This document shows positions 16,420 through 26,467 of a stretch of DNA of 64,000 nucleotides, one piece after another. The position numbers were made by a program, and so were the translations under genes. The first letter of the stretch is position 1. Each line of letters starts with the position of its first letter. The notes under the pieces were generated by a model. The model was given only the letters and a program-made list of their open reading frames with translations. It ran no database searches and was not told the DNA's origin. This DNA comes from Planctomycetota bacterium (GTDB taxonomy: Bacteria; Planctomycetota; UBA1135; GCA-002686595): positions 1 to 64,000 of the forward strand of contig JAKVCD010000001.1 of assembly GCA_022446815.1 (NCBI GenBank), in the 5' to 3' direction.

Positions 16420-19400
16420 ATGCTGAACGTCTCCCTGCTCTCACTAGCTCTCGCCCTTCAAGCCCCCACAGGCCCCACCCCTATCGAGCTCGCTTGGGGT
16501 GACCTCAATTCGGACGGGCTGCTCGACCTCCTCATCGTCGACGAAGAGCACAAGGCTCGCTTCTACCTGAACACCGGTGACGGTGACTTCGCAGAGCGCA
16601 CGACCGAGGTCGGGCTCGCAGGCGTTGGCGACTTGCGCTTCAGTGCCTGGCAAGACCTCGACGCCGACGGGCACGCCGACCTCCTCTTCGGAACAGGCAG
16701 CGGGGTGCGCCTCTTCCAGAACGTCAACGGACGCAGCCTCGTTGAGCGGACGGCGGAGAGCGGACTCTCCGGGCTTCAGGATGAGGTCTTGATCTGCGGG
16801 TGGATCGACTTTGACGCTGATGGGTACACCGACATGCAGCTCATGACGCGCACGAATGGATATCTCCTGCGCAACGAAGGGCTCGCAGAGGGACAAGGCA
16901 GCGCGAGCTTTGTGCGCTTGCAGCTAGCGGGAGTTGGGCTTCTCCCCGCGGCGCCAGCTCCCCTCGCGCCTGGCGCTCCCGGGGGCGGACAGCCGGGAGG
17001 CCCCGGCCTTCAGCCGGCCATGGCTGCAGTGCCAGGAGTGGGAGGGCGTGTTCCCTTCAACCCTGCGCCCATCGGCTCAGGCAGGCTCCCTCTCATCGTC
17101 AGCGGCGGCTGCGCCTCGCGCATCCTCGACTTCGCCAATCAGTCAGCCTGCCTGCCCGCTTCGAGCGTTCCGACCATGGGGATGCTCTATCCGATCAGCC
17201 AAGAGCTCTTCGTAGACGACACCACTGGCTTCGTCGGCATCGGGGTGACCGATCCTCAGGGCAGACTTGATGTCGCTGGGATGGTCAGCATCCGGTCTGT
17301 TGGCGTGCAGTTCCCTGACGGCTCGATCCAATCCACAGCGCAGGTGGCTGGACCTGCTGGCCCTGAAGGGCCGCAAGGACCTCAAGGTGACCTTGGGCCT
17401 CAGGGACCCCTCGGACCCCAAGGCCCCACAGGCCCTCAAGGCAACCCCGGCGAGACGGGTGCACAAGGAGTGCCCGGTGAGACAGGTCCACAAGGTGAGA
17501 CGGGCCCCACGGGCGCGACCGGTCCCGCAGGACCCGTTGGACCTGAAGGACCGGATGGCCCCCAAGGCACCCAAGGTCAGCAAGGACCTCAAGGGCCGGC
17601 TGGGGCACAAGGTCCGCAAGGTCCGCAAGGACCCCAGGGACAGCCGGGCCCCCAAGGGCCTGTAGGACCCACCGGTGCCGTAGGCCCTACCGGCACAGAA
17701 GGTGCCGCTGGCCCCCAAGGACCCACTGGCCCCGCTGGCGCAGCCGGAACAGACGGTGCACCTGGCGCTGACGGCGCTGCTGGACCCCAAGGCCCGACCG
17801 GTCCCGCTGGCGCAGCTGGAGCAGACGGTGCACCTGGCGCTGACGGCGCGGTAGGTCCTCAGGGAGCGACTGGCCCTGCGGGCCCCGCAGGAGCGGACGG
17901 TACAGACGGTGCTGATGGTGCAGCGGGCCCGCAAGGACCCACTGGACCTGCTGGGCCCGCTGGGTCGGATGGACCCCAAGGCCCCCAAGGAGACCAAGGT
18001 CCGCAAGGTAACCAAGGTTCGCAAGGAGCTCAGGGACCTACCGGACCTCTCGGCCCGGCAGGTGGTATTGGTCCTCAAGGGGACCAAGGTGAACAAGGAC
18101 CGACTGGCCCCACCGGACCCGCTGGGCCGGACGGCCCCGCAGGTCCCGCAGGCCCACCAGGTAGCGGCGCTTGGACAGACAGCTTCACCGAGACCCACAC
18201 GAACTTAGAGGTCGGCATAAAGCTCGGCGCGCAGCCTGCGCTCGGAGCGCTAGACATCGGCGATGACTTCGTGATGCGAGACTCCACTGACATTGGCGGC
18301 CTCAACAATAGGATCCGCTTCCAAGTGTCACCTGAGACCAGCCCCCTAGCACTCCTAGGATCTGGCGGCGGCAGCGGGAGTGAGCCCGATGTCACGATCA
18401 CTCGAGAACGAGACGCGGTCGGAGGCACAGGGGTGGACACCGAGCCCGCCAGCCTTGGAGTCTCCGTGATCAGCGTAGAGCGCACGGAGTACGAAGACCC
18501 CGACGTCCCTGAGGTCGTCATAGTCGTCGAGCCTGGCGGCGGTGGCGGAGGAACAAGCCTCGACCCGTACCTCATCGTGAACAGCGCCGGCCTGCTCATT
18601 GACGAAGGAAGGCTCCAACTAGGTATGCAGGGCGGCGGGTTCGCCCAACTTCAGCCCAGCGCGAACGGCCTCTCTCTTGAGCTCTATGGTGAAGACCTGA
18701 GCGGGAACTCAGGCCTTTTCGGTCTAGACGTTGGACCGGTCAACGCTTTAAGCCTCAACGCCGGCTCAGTGGACGCGTCATTTCTGTACGGCTATAGCAT
18801 GGAAGTCGCAACGATCACGGCGACCGACATCAACGCAACGAACCTCTTCGCGGACACCTTCGACATCTCGAGCCTTGAAGCTGAGACCGGACGTGTCGAC
18901 AACCTCAACCTCAGCTATGGCGGCGCAATCAGCCTAGAGAACAGCTTTGGCGGAGAGCCTTCCTTGCTCTACGGGGATGCGAGCTCAGGCGACGTCGTCT
19001 TACGAAGCTCAGGGCTGATGATGGAGAACACCCAGGGTGACACTGTCAGCATGCGGCTCATCAACGACTCGTTCGACTACAGCGGAAGAAGCTTGTCATT
19101 GAGCGAGAACCTCCAAGTCAGTGGCGAGCTCGGAATAACGGAGTCACTCACGGGAGACCAAGTCTTCTTCCAAGTCATGCCTCGACTCTTCGCGCTGAGA
19201 GGAGATGACGACGATGATGATGACGATGACGATGACGGCGACGTCATCGTAAAACGACGCACCGCTAGCGGCACAACCACCACAGCAAAGGTGCGCTCTT
19301 CCGGAACTGTCTATGAAGACCCTGATGTCCCTGAAGTCGTGATCGTCGTAGAGCCTGGCGGTGGCGGCGGCGGCACCAGCATTGACCCCTTCCTCAAAGT

Positions 19401-20856
19401 TGACGGCGGTGACCTACGCCTCATGAACCAGGGCTCCCTGCAGTTCGGAACTGACGGGCGCCTTAACATTTCGCCGAACACCAACAATCAGCTCGTCTTA
19501 GCTGGCGGCGATCTCTTAGTGGAAGGCGGGAGTGTTGATGTCGGGAGCGGCAGCGTCTACAGCTCCTACTTGAATGTCATCTCGGCTGACCTTGGACAAC
19601 TTAATGCCGACGTCTTTAGCGCCCGACAGATGGACGTCGCGGAGGGGGGAGCTCTAGCCCTCATGGGCGCGAGCGGGGCCTCCTACATCGGCACGGACTC
19701 AAACGGCGTCTTAAGCATGCAAAGTAACAGCGGTTTCAGCATGGCGAATAGCGCAGGTGATTTTGTCGGAATGCAAGTCATCAGTGAGGGCCTGCCGCCC
19801 TTCACCTCCGGTTCAACCTCCTTGCAGATCAGCTCACCGGTCACCTCTACCGGCCTAAGGGTCAACTCTGGCTTCGGTGATGAGGCGCGCTTAGCAATGG
19901 GTACCGACGGGAGACTCAGTCTGGACAAAGGTCTCTCCATCGGTGAAGACATCTCCGTCCAAGGCCAACTCTTCAGTGGGGCAGGTAGCTTTCAGAGCTC
20001 GGAACCCACTAGCGGTGTCGGAGGTTATGTAGGGATCGTTAATGGTCTGTATACCGGCAGCGACATAACTGACCGACCAGCGGTTCAAGGGACCAACGAT
20101 ATCAACTCGGGCTGGGGGGTCGGCGGCTCCTTTACGGGAGGCTGGAAGGGTCTCGACGCTCACTCCAACGGCTCGGGCTCCTTCTCGCGCTATGGCGTCA
20201 GAGCGAGCGCGAGCGGCGGCAACACCAACTACGGTGTACGAACAGAAGCGACCGGGAGCGGATATGGCATCTACGCTAAGGGGAACTCGAACGCCATGGC
20301 TGGCTCCTTCATCGGGAACGTCGACGTTACGGGCAGCCTCAGCAAAGGCGGCGGCTCCTTCAAGATCGACCACCCCCTCGATCCTGAGAACAAGTATCTC
20401 TTCCACTCCTTCGTCGAGAGCCCCGACATGATGAACGTCTACAACGGCAACGCCGTCTTCGACGCTAGCGGGGAGGTCGAGGTTGAGCTTCCCGACTGGT
20501 TTGAGAGCTTGAACCGTGAGTTCCGCTACCAGCTGACCTGCGTCGGCGGCTTCGCGCCGGTCTATGTCTCTGAGGAGATCGAGGGCAATCGCTTCACGAT
20601 CGCCGGCGGCGCTGAGGGCCTCAAGGTCTCTTGGCAGGTCACGGGCATCCGTCACGATCCGTGGGCTGAGGCCAACAGGATCCCGACTGAGGTAGACAAG
20701 GCCCCTGAAGATCGCGGTCACTATCTCCACCCGGAGGCGCGTGGCCTCCCGACAGAGCGCAACATTTACCACCAGCGAGACGTCCGCGAGGAGCGCGAGC
20801 GCGAGGCCGCCCCCAGCGTTCGTACGCAAGCGATCGAGCGGACTCCGGGCAATTGA
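16420..20856 (+). CDS. Large secreted FG-GAP / collagen-like surface protein
   Basis: The 1478-residue protein starts with a signal peptide ([10 protein letters not shown], cleavage near residue 15). Two or three FG-GAP/VCBS-like repeats follow, with calcium-loop aspartates ([36 protein letters not shown]), up to about residue 155. Next come a proline-rich linker, a [16 protein letters not shown] block, 90 uninterrupted Gly-X-Y triplets (311-580), and a long region with a duplicated [10 protein letters not shown] module (691-716 and 965-990) and an 11-Asp run. The C-terminus has [11 protein letters not shown] and [19 protein letters not shown], as in other bacterial surface proteins with filament or tail-fibre-like ends. 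It is likely exported and displayed. Its 3' end is 10 bp from the convergent kinase gene. No enzymatic role is evident. Confidence 0.85.
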   Translation: MLNVSLLSLALALQAPTGPTPIELAWGDLNSDGLLDLLIVDEEHKARFYLNTGDGDFAERTTEVGLAGVGDLRFSAWQDLDADGHADLLFGTGSGVRLFQNVNGRSLVERTAESGLSGLQDEVLICGWIDFDADGYTDMQLMTRTNGYLLRNEGLAEGQGSASFVRLQLAGVGLLPAAPAPLAPGAPGGGQPGGPGLQPAMAAVPGVGGRVPFNPAPIGSGRLPLIVSGGCASRILDFANQSACLPASSVPTMGMLYPISQELFVDDTTGFVGIGVTDPQGRLDVAGMVSIRSVGVQFPDGSIQSTAQVAGPAGPEGPQGPQGDLGPQGPLGPQGPTGPQGNPGETGAQGVPGETGPQGETGPTGATGPAGPVGPEGPDGPQGTQGQQGPQGPAGAQGPQGPQGPQGQPGPQGPVGPTGAVGPTGTEGAAGPQGPTGPAGAAGTDGAPGADGAAGPQGPTGPAGAAGADGAPGADGAVGPQGATGPAGPAGADGTDGADGAAGPQGPTGPAGPAGSDGPQGPQGDQGPQGNQGSQGAQGPTGPLGPAGGIGPQGDQGEQGPTGPTGPAGPDGPAGPAGPPGSGAWTDSFTETHTNLEVGIKLGAQPALGALDIGDDFVMRDSTDIGGLNNRIRFQVSPETSPLALLGSGGGSGSEPDVTITRERDAVGGTGVDTEPASLGVSVISVERTEYEDPDVPEVVIVVEPGGGGGGTSLDPYLIVNSAGLLIDEGRLQLGMQGGGFAQLQPSANGLSLELYGEDLSGNSGLFGLDVGPVNALSLNAGSVDASFLYGYSMEVATITATDINATNLFADTFDISSLEAETGRVDNLNLSYGGAISLENSFGGEPSLLYGDASSGDVVLRSSGLMMENTQGDTVSMRLINDSFDYSGRSLSLSENLQVSGELGITESLTGDQVFFQVMPRLFALRGDDDDDDDDDDDGDVIVKRRTASGTTTTAKVRSSGTVYEDPDVPEVVIVVEPGGGGGGTSIDPFLKVDGGDLRLMNQGSLQFGTDGRLNISPNTNNQLVLAGGDLLVEGGSVDVGSGSVYSSYLNVISADLGQLNADVFSARQMDVAEGGALALMGASGASYIGTDSNGVLSMQSNSGFSMANSAGDFVGMQVISEGLPPFTSGSTSLQISSPVTSTGLRVNSGFGDEARLAMGTDGRLSLDKGLSIGEDISVQGQLFSGAGSFQSSEPTSGVGGYVGIVNGLYTGSDITDRPAVQGTNDINSGWGVGGSFTGGWKGLDAHSNGSGSFSRYGVRASASGGNTNYGVRTEATGSGYGIYAKGNSNAMAGSFIGNVDVTGSLSKGGGSFKIDHPLDPENKYLFHSFVESPDMMNVYNGNAVFDASGEVEVELPDWFESLNREFRYQLTCVGGFAPVYVSEEIEGNRFTIAGGAEGLKVSWQVTGIRHDPWAEANRIPTEVDKAPEDRGHYLHPEARGLPTERNIYHQRDVREEREREAAPSVRTQAIERTPGN
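17350..18159 (+). repeat. Collagen-like Gly-X-Y coding repeat
   Basis: Ninety consecutive Gly-X-Y triplets without interruption, rich in GPQ, GPT, GPA and GAD units and lacking the lysine/arginine density of animal collagen. A block of about 63 bp encoding [13 protein letters not shown] followed by D-G-A-P-G-A-D occurs twice in tandem at about 17716-17850, with a diverged third copy after it. Such repeats form triple helices and vary in length by recombination. Confidence 0.92.
18490..18567 (+). repeat. [10 protein letters not shown] module, copy 1
   Basis: Encodes residues 691-716, beginning [15 protein letters not shown] and ending in six glycines, TSLDP. It is repeated at 19312-19389 with one amino-acid change (Leu to Ile) but about 13 synonymous codon differences in 26 codons. 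Confidence 0.85.
19204..19236 (+). repeat. GAC/GAT trinucleotide run encoding 11 aspartates
   Basis: Eleven consecutive Asp codons (residues 929-939), mixed GAT and GAC. Slippage would change length without breaking the frame. It sits at a junction between domains, just ahead of the second [10 protein letters not shown] module, and could bind divalent cations. Confidence 0.85.
19312..19389 (+). repeat. [10 protein letters not shown] module, copy 2
   Basis: Encodes residues 965-990, nearly identical at protein level to copy 1 at 18490-18567 but diverged at synonymous sites. It sits at the same relative place: each copy precedes a predicted beta-rich segment ([11 protein letters not shown] in copy 1, [10 protein letters not shown] in copy 2). 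Confidence 0.85.
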
Positions 20857-20866
20857 AGCCCAGGGG

Positions 20867-23800
20867 CTAGAGCGCGTCCAAGCTCCTCGCTGGGCGCATG
20901 CCGAACGAGGGCGTCTTATAGACGCTCTCGTGAGCCATGTACCTAGCGGAGACGCGGACGCCGGAAGAGTCTCGGAACCAACCCGGACCACGGATCGTTC
21001 TGTTCTTCCACTGCTCTCCGCCGATCTGGTCCTGCTCGCTGATCTTCCGCGCCCCGGTCCCGGGCTCTATGTCGATCTCATAAGCAGAGACCATGTAGCG
21101 ATCCCTCGTCCACTCCCCCACGTTGCCGAGGATGTTGTGGAAGCCCCATGGGTTAGGCAGGAAGGAGTCGATCGGAGAGTGGGCGGGGAAGCCATCATTC
21201 CAGTCCTCGTACTTCCAGCCGGGCTCGCCGATCGCAAAGGCTGTCTCGTCACAGAGGTTCTCTGCGCCCTCTAGGCTCTCTGGCTCAGCGCCTGTCCACC
21301 AGGGGCTCCGCGTTCCAGCGCGAGCGGCGTACTCCCACTGCGCCTCCGTCGGTAGCACAAAGCCCAAGGTGAAGAGCCCGTAGGTCGCCTCTGACCATGA
21401 GACGTTCTCGACCGGGTGTAGGGTCGAGACGGTGCAGAGGGTCTCCCCTGTGCGGCTGTCCCTGATCTCCGTGCGCTTGCTCCCCTTGTAGCGGCTGTTG
21501 TTTGTGTAGGTGATCCGACGCCACTGCGCTTGCGACACCTCGTGCTTCGCGAGGAAGAACGGGTCGAGGCTCACCTCGTGGACAGGGCGCTCCTTAGGCG
21601 TCGCCTCTGGGTCGTAGTTTGGCTTCGTCTCATCGTCAGACTGCGCCCCCATCCAGAAGCGCCCTCCTGGAACGAGCACAAACACGATCGCGCTGTCCTC
21701 TTGGATGACGAGCTCGCCCTCTGCGTCGCGCTCCAACGGAGCGCCTGTCTGCACCGCTGCAAACTCCCAGAGCCCAGAGCGGGCGTCTCTTCCGATCGGG
21801 AGGAGCCCCCGCTGAGGAGTGAGCTTTAGCCCTCCATACATAGGGCATGCGGCCTCGTCTTGGATGGAGGCGACGGCCTCTGCCCACAAGCGCTCGTTCT
21901 CAGCCCCCGTGATCGAGTCACCGTCCACCGCTCTCGCAGCCGACAAGCGACCCGCCATCTCTCCGAGACATGTGCGATAGCCGAGCTCTTCGCTGTCTCT
22001 CCAGCCCTGGTCTGACTGAGTGAACTCGAGGCCCTCGATCAGCTGCACGAGCGCTCCGTGCCACCACTCAGTCTGATTCTCTGTGAAACGGTAGGTCTGT
22101 CGAACTTGGACCTTCGCCTCGAGCTCCTCGACGATGGGGACATAACCCTCTCGCTTCTCAGCCCAGTACTTCACCGTCTCCTCGTCACCAGCGTCTTTAG
22201 CCGCTTGAATCCCAGCATCGATCTGTTGAATCGCATTGCGATACTTCTCGAGAGTGACCGCGAGCGGATGCTCAGCGCGGTCGCGCTCTACCTCCACCGA
22301 TGTCTGTGGCAGCGCGCTCGCCCTCAGCTGCTCCAAGACGAGGCGATGTTCCGGCAGGCGGCCTAGGAGCTCTTCGGCGCGCTCGATCCAATCACTCATC
22401 GCCTTCGCGTTCTCTGGGATGGCCGGCCACAAGAGCTCAGCGTCGTCCCACAGCTCCCGCATGTCACGCGCATCCCCGAGACGCAGCACGCTCGCGGCCT
22501 GCTCAGCAGACTCGTTCCAGTAGTAAGTAGACGTGACGCCGCCCGCGACGAGGACGAGCACCCCCGCGACCAGCGAGTTGGCGAGGGAGCGGTTCCGCCG
22601 GACCCACATCTTGAGCTCTGCCAACGCGCCCGTCTGGTAGGCCGCGACGACGCGCCCTTCGAGGTAGTTTCGCAAGTCTGCGGCGAGCTCACGCATGTCG
22701 GCGTAGCGCTCGTCACGGTCTCGGCTCATGGCCTTCTCGCAGATCGCCTCGAGCTCGGGGGGCAGCTCTAGACCGAACTCATGCAGAGGCTTCGGCGGTC
22801 CATCGAGGAGACGCATCAGTGTCGTGAAGGCGTTGGGAGCCTCCCCTTCGGCCTGATAAGGCCGTCTCCTCGAGAGGAGGTGGTAAATCATGGCGCCGAT
22901 GGCGTAGACGTCGGAGCGCTCGTCCATCTCCTCGATCTCACCGCGCGCCTGCTCGGGGGGCATGTATGAGGGCGTCCCCATCACATCACCCTCCATCGTG
23001 AACATCGTGGAGCCCGGCGAGATGTCGCGCTGCTCGAGTCGGTCGGAGACGACGTGCGCGTCGGAGGTCGTAGGGGTCAGCTCTTCGCCGTGGTAATCCT
23101 CCCGGCCTAGGATCCTCGCTAGGCCCCAGTCCATGACATAGACCTCGCCGAAGTCCCCCACCATCACGTTGGCAGGCTTCAGGTCACGGTGGATGACTCT
23201 TCTAGAGTGCGCGAAGGACATCGCCTCGCAGACACGCAACAACACCCCGAGCACTCGCGTCGTGTTCCAGTCCTCATCACCTGCGAAGACCTTGTCGTAC
23301 TTGTCACCGAGCTCCTCCCCCTGAACGAGCTTCATGGTGAAGTAGACCTGACCATCCTCGTCTACCCCGAGCTCGTGGACCGGGACGATGCCAGGGTGCT
23401 CAAGCTGACCTGTGATCTGAGCCTCATCCAGGAATCGACCCAAGGCGCGCGTGTTCACAGCAGAGGCTTTCGAATCAGCGGTGAGCCCGCGATCGAGCAT
23501 GACCTTCATGGCCATGTCCCTGCGGATGTTCCGGTCAAAGACCTTCAGGATGGCCCCCATTCCGCCGCGCGCGAACTCCTCCTGCACGTCGTAGCGCCCC
23601 TCTGCAGCGAGCCGTTCGCGGATGGCTTCGAGCGCGGCCTGGCTTGAAGAGGTCTCCGCCTGTGAGCCCTCCTGTCGTCCGGCGATGATGCTCCCCAAGA
23701 GCGGAGCTAGGTCCGCTGTGATCGTCCCCCTGTCAGGGATCACCTTCTTGAAGAGATCCTCGACGCTGCGCCACTCCGTGTAGAGCTCTCGCAAGTGGGG

Positions 23801-23938
23801 CGCGCAGGAGGGGTGCTCATCGCAGAGCTCCTCGAGCCGCTCCTCGCCGCGCTCATCTAGCTCAGCGATGTTCGCTGTGAAGAGCTCTTCAGACTCTTTA
23901 CGCAGCGGGGTCTCTTCGGCGTCTGCCATGTGGGTCAT
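20867..23938 (-). CDS. Membrane Ser/Thr protein kinase with C-terminal FGE-like domain
   Basis: Hanks-type kinase domain at about residues 115-430: the glycine loop FARGGMGAILKV, catalytic VIHRDLKPANVMV at about 248-260, MDWGLAR in place of DFG, and PSYMPPEQARGE. A transmembrane helix follows (about 454-472: LVAGVLVLVAGGV), then an extracytoplasmic coiled region and a sulfatase-modifying-factor fold (about 750-1020; MVP-like VLVPGGRFWMGA, WSEATYGLFTLGF, LPTEAQWEYAARAGT, NILGNVGEWTRD). The active-site cysteine region of true FGE is absent (RTIRGPGWFRDSSGVRVSARY has none), so this domain probably binds rather than oxidises. I chose the ATG at 23938; 23929 is also possible. Kinase-FGE fusions are typical of Planctomycetes. 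Confidence 0.88.
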   Translation of the reverse strand: MTHMADAEETPLRKESEELFTANIAELDERGEERLEELCDEHPSCAPHLRELYTEWRSVEDLFKKVIPDRGTITADLAPLLGSIIAGRQEGSQAETSSSQAALEAIRERLAAEGRYDVQEEFARGGMGAILKVFDRNIRRDMAMKVMLDRGLTADSKASAVNTRALGRFLDEAQITGQLEHPGIVPVHELGVDEDGQVYFTMKLVQGEELGDKYDKVFAGDEDWNTTRVLGVLLRVCEAMSFAHSRRVIHRDLKPANVMVGDFGEVYVMDWGLARILGREDYHGEELTPTTSDAHVVSDRLEQRDISPGSTMFTMEGDVMGTPSYMPPEQARGEIEEMDERSDVYAIGAMIYHLLSRRRPYQAEGEAPNAFTTLMRLLDGPPKPLHEFGLELPPELEAICEKAMSRDRDERYADMRELAADLRNYLEGRVVAAYQTGALAELKMWVRRNRSLANSLVAGVLVLVAGGVTSTYYWNESAEQAASVLRLGDARDMRELWDDAELLWPAIPENAKAMSDWIERAEELLGRLPEHRLVLEQLRASALPQTSVEVERDRAEHPLAVTLEKYRNAIQQIDAGIQAAKDAGDEETVKYWAEKREGYVPIVEELEAKVQVRQTYRFTENQTEWWHGALVQLIEGLEFTQSDQGWRDSEELGYRTCLGEMAGRLSAARAVDGDSITGAENERLWAEAVASIQDEAACPMYGGLKLTPQRGLLPIGRDARSGLWEFAAVQTGAPLERDAEGELVIQEDSAIVFVLVPGGRFWMGAQSDDETKPNYDPEATPKERPVHEVSLDPFFLAKHEVSQAQWRRITYTNNSRYKGSKRTEIRDSRTGETLCTVSTLHPVENVSWSEATYGLFTLGFVLPTEAQWEYAARAGTRSPWWTGAEPESLEGAENLCDETAFAIGEPGWKYEDWNDGFPAHSPIDSFLPNPWGFHNILGNVGEWTRDRYMVSAYEIDIEPGTGARKISEQDQIGGEQWKNRTIRGPGWFRDSSGVRVSARYMAHESVYKTPSFGMRPARSLDAL

Positions 23939-23986
23939 TGGACCCGGGCACACCCACCGCAGCAAGCAGAGGGGGCAGAGAGCTGC

Positions 23987-24490
23987 CTAGTTGAAGTCGT
24001 AGAGGTACGACAAGCGCGGCTTGTTGAGGATCGCGTAGGAGAGGCCATCGAGGAGGCCGAGGTCATCATCTCCCGCTGTCTTCAAGCCGCGAAGCTCTGG
24101 CTCGCGGACGACAAAGAAGCGTCGTGTCGCACGATCTGTAGCCTCATAGCAACCTGGGCGGACCTTCCCAGCCACTTCGAGGTTCTGTTCGCCGGTGTAG
24201 AAGACCCTGACCTTATGCAGCTCCTCGTCTTGGCTGAGCGCGCGCAGGTACTGATCACCTGACTCGTCTAGGAGCTCGTGCGCTAAGAGGATCTCGTCGA
24301 CGTTGACATGCAAGAGCGGCGTCTGGATCCGCTCTCGAGTCTTGAGGTCGATGAGCGTTGCGTCCTTTACCTTCAGGAAGAACTTCCTGTGCTCATCGAG
24401 GACTTGGCTCAGTCGGGTGTACTTGTCTTGCACCTTCCCTTTGATCAGGAAAGCGTCCGTGAGGAGGAGGTCTGAGACGAGGGTGAGCAT
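23987..24490 (-). CDS. Conserved hypothetical protein
   Basis: I do not recognise a named function. The 167-residue protein has no signal peptide or membrane helix. It looks like a beta-strand-rich fold: FLIKGKVQDKYTRLSQVLDEHRKFFLKVKDATLIDL, then TPLLHVNVDEILLAHEL, a pattern I associate with small planctomycete proteins of unknown role. It starts inside the end of folC (46-bp overlap, same strand), so it is probably translated from the same mRNA. The kinase gene follows 48 bp downstream. Confidence 0.7.
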   Translation of the reverse strand: MLTLVSDLLLTDAFLIKGKVQDKYTRLSQVLDEHRKFFLKVKDATLIDLKTRERIQTPLLHVNVDEILLAHELLDESGDQYLRALSQDEELHKVRVFYTGEQNLEVAGKVRPGCYEATDRATRRFFVVREPELRGLKTAGDDDLGLLDGLSYAILNKPRLSYLYDFN

Positions 24491-25776
24491 GCGTCGCTGT
24501 GTTCAGCACGCGCAACCAAGAGCGGCCTGAGCTCGCCAGCGAGGTAGAAGGAGCCAAGCACCAAGACCCTCGCCGCGCTGCCTCCTAGCGCGGCCTCGAG
24601 GGCCTCGCTCGGAGCGCCCGCGTCTCGAGCGTCGATCCCAAGCTCCCGACCCAGCCTGGCGAGGTCCTCGCCTGTGGCGAGAGGCCCCTCCATAGAGGTC
24701 GTGCAATGAAGCCTATCGACGTGTCCGGCCAGAGCCTTTAGGACTGAGGCTGCGTCCTTCTCCCTCCCGAGCGCGAGGACTGCCTCAACGGAGCCCCCCG
24801 CTCCTCCATCGGCTTCCAGCTGTGACAAGAGGCCCCGGACGCTCGATGCGACGTGCCCGCCGTCGAGGATCACCTCTCTCTCATCCACCGCGAAGTGCTC
24901 ACAGCGCGCCTTTTGACGCGCCGCGAGGACAACCTCTTCGCCAAAGCTCGCGACGCCAGCAGGGCCCCCGTGCGCCTCCACCTCCTCCAAGATCGCGCGT
25001 GCTGTAGCCTCGTTCCGCCCATCAAAGGTCTCTGGGAGCTGCTCCAGAAAGCGCGCGCGCGCGCCTACCTCTGCCACCACCTCGCGCACGGCCACGCACA
25101 CCTCACCATCTCCCTCCTCTAAGCCGACAACCAGGACGCCCCCCGTTGGAGTGATCGCCGCCTTCTCCAGAGTGATCGCACGGAGGGTATCGCCGAGGAC
25201 CGCCGTGTGCTCGAAGTCGACATTAGTCAATGCGCAGACCTCACCATCTACGGCGTTCGTGGAGTCGAGCCGGCCACCGAGCCCGCACTCTAAGACGACC
25301 CACTCACACGCAGCGTCAGCGAAGGATCGCAGAGCGCCCGCCGTGAAGAGGTCGAACCAAGTCGCAGCGCCACCTGCTGTCCCCTCTGCCTCAGCAAGCT
25401 CCCGCGCCCGAAGGGCCGCGCTGAGGCACTTTGCGAGCGAGCCCTCGTCGACCTCTCCTCCGTCGATTCGGACGCGCTCTGTGACCCGCTCTACGTGCGG
25501 TGAGGCGTAGCAGCCGCAGCGGACCCCTGCCGCGCCAAGGGCTGCCGCGACGATCGCAGAGACGGAGCCCTTGCCCTTTGTCCCGGCGACATGCACGAAG
25601 CGGGGCCCTCGCTGTGGCTCACCTAAGCGGCGGAGCAGATCCCGAACCGGCTCGAGCGTGCGCCCCATATCCGCGGTGCGGTCTCTACGCTCCCAGTTCA
25701 CGAGGCGATCCATCGCCCGCATGACCTCAATGAGCTCAGGGCTGCTCGCCCCCATGGTCAGATCTTCACTCCCCAT
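24445..25776 (-). CDS. folC: Folylpolyglutamate synthase / dihydrofolate synthase
   Basis: ATP-dependent ligase adding glutamate to dihydropteroate or folates, member of the Mur ligase superfamily. It shows VHVAGTKGKGSVSAIVAAAL (P-loop, about residues 62-81), SPHVERVTERVRIDG, CGLGGRLDSTNAV and TNVDFEHTAVLG, all characteristic of FolC, plus DGGHVASSVRGL in the third domain. The 443-aa length is usual. The extreme C-terminus is serine-rich and overlaps the next gene. It is upstream of the hypothetical protein and divergent from the Nudix-like gene. Confidence 0.93.
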   Translation of the reverse strand: MGSEDLTMGASSPELIEVMRAMDRLVNWERRDRTADMGRTLEPVRDLLRRLGEPQRGPRFVHVAGTKGKGSVSAIVAAALGAAGVRCGCYASPHVERVTERVRIDGGEVDEGSLAKCLSAALRARELAEAEGTAGGAATWFDLFTAGALRSFADAACEWVVLECGLGGRLDSTNAVDGEVCALTNVDFEHTAVLGDTLRAITLEKAAITPTGGVLVVGLEEGDGEVCVAVREVVAEVGARARFLEQLPETFDGRNEATARAILEEVEAHGGPAGVASFGEEVVLAARQKARCEHFAVDEREVILDGGHVASSVRGLLSQLEADGGAGGSVEAVLALGREKDAASVLKALAGHVDRLHCTTSMEGPLATGEDLARLGRELGIDARDAGAPSEALEAALGGSAARVLVLGSFYLAGELRPLLVARAEHSDACSPSSQTSSSRTLS

Positions 25777-25976
25777 GCAGGGGATTATCCTTCTCGGGGA
25801 GAGCTCATGAGGAGCCGTCTAGCGCGACAGCAATCAAAAAGCCCTAAGTCTCTACATGCAATTCCCTTACGTCAGGGAAAACGGACCCGCGAGATCGGTT
25901 TCGCGATAGAAATCGCTCTGACTGAGAGTCCGCATCAAAGCTCTGAAGGGTCCAGAGCCGATAGAAGCTGACGATC

Positions 25977-26387
25977 ATGGCTGAGCTCATCCATCGACTC
26001 AGGGTCTTCCCCTACGCGCTTAAGCGCCGAGAGCCCTCCTATCTCCTGCTCATGCGGGAGCTAGGGATCGAGAGCTGCTGGGGGCCACTGCAAGGTGAGA
26101 TCGGGCACGGCGAGCAGATGGAGGGAGCGGTCAGGCGGCAAGTCCAGCAGGGCATGGGTCTAGAAGAGCCCCTTGAGCTGGTCGACTTGGAGATGCCCGC
26201 GCGGTGGGTTCTGGGAGACGAGGAGGTCGTCGAGTGGACCTATGGTTGCAGGATCCCCAATGAGCTCGCCGAGGCAGCAGACCTGCGCCTCCGATGGGAG
26301 CGCTTCATCGACGCCTATCCGAGCTTAGAGCTAGAAACAGACCGCGCAGCGATCCTCAGGCTCCACGCGCTCCTGCGCGCCGCTTGA
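25977..26387 (+). CDS. Nudix-like protein with a degenerate Nudix box
   Basis: A 136-residue protein whose N-terminal half reads like a Nudix domain: a LRVFPYALKRREPSYLLLMRE strand pair, then the box region GEQMEGAVRRQVQQGMGL at about 45-62. The Nudix consensus REUxEExGU requires three glutamates. Here they are Gln55, Gln58 and Gly59, so metal binding and pyrophosphohydrolase activity are unlikely by the normal mechanism. It precedes the UbiD-like gene by 80 bp, same strand. Alternatively it is a Nudix-fold binding protein or unrelated; the fold call is inference. Confidence 0.6.
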   Translation: MAELIHRLRVFPYALKRREPSYLLLMRELGIESCWGPLQGEIGHGEQMEGAVRRQVQQGMGLEEPLELVDLEMPARWVLGDEEVVEWTYGCRIPNELAEAADLRLRWERFIDAYPSLELETDRAAILRLHALLRAA

Positions 26388-26467
26388 GCTGCACGTGTTC
26401 TGGGTGACAGCCTCCGCATACGGCGACATACTGCTCGGCCCGCGGTGCCACCACCCGCGCCCCTGCT

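Noticed and set aside
17350..18159. CRISPR-like regular repetition
   Set aside because: The repetition is triplet-based and coding (Gly-X-Y), with no constant repeat and unique spacers.
17143..18198. Minus-strand Ser/Gly-rich frame over the collagen repeat
   Set aside because: Periodic DNA gives open frames on both strands; it is a by-product of the triplet repeat.
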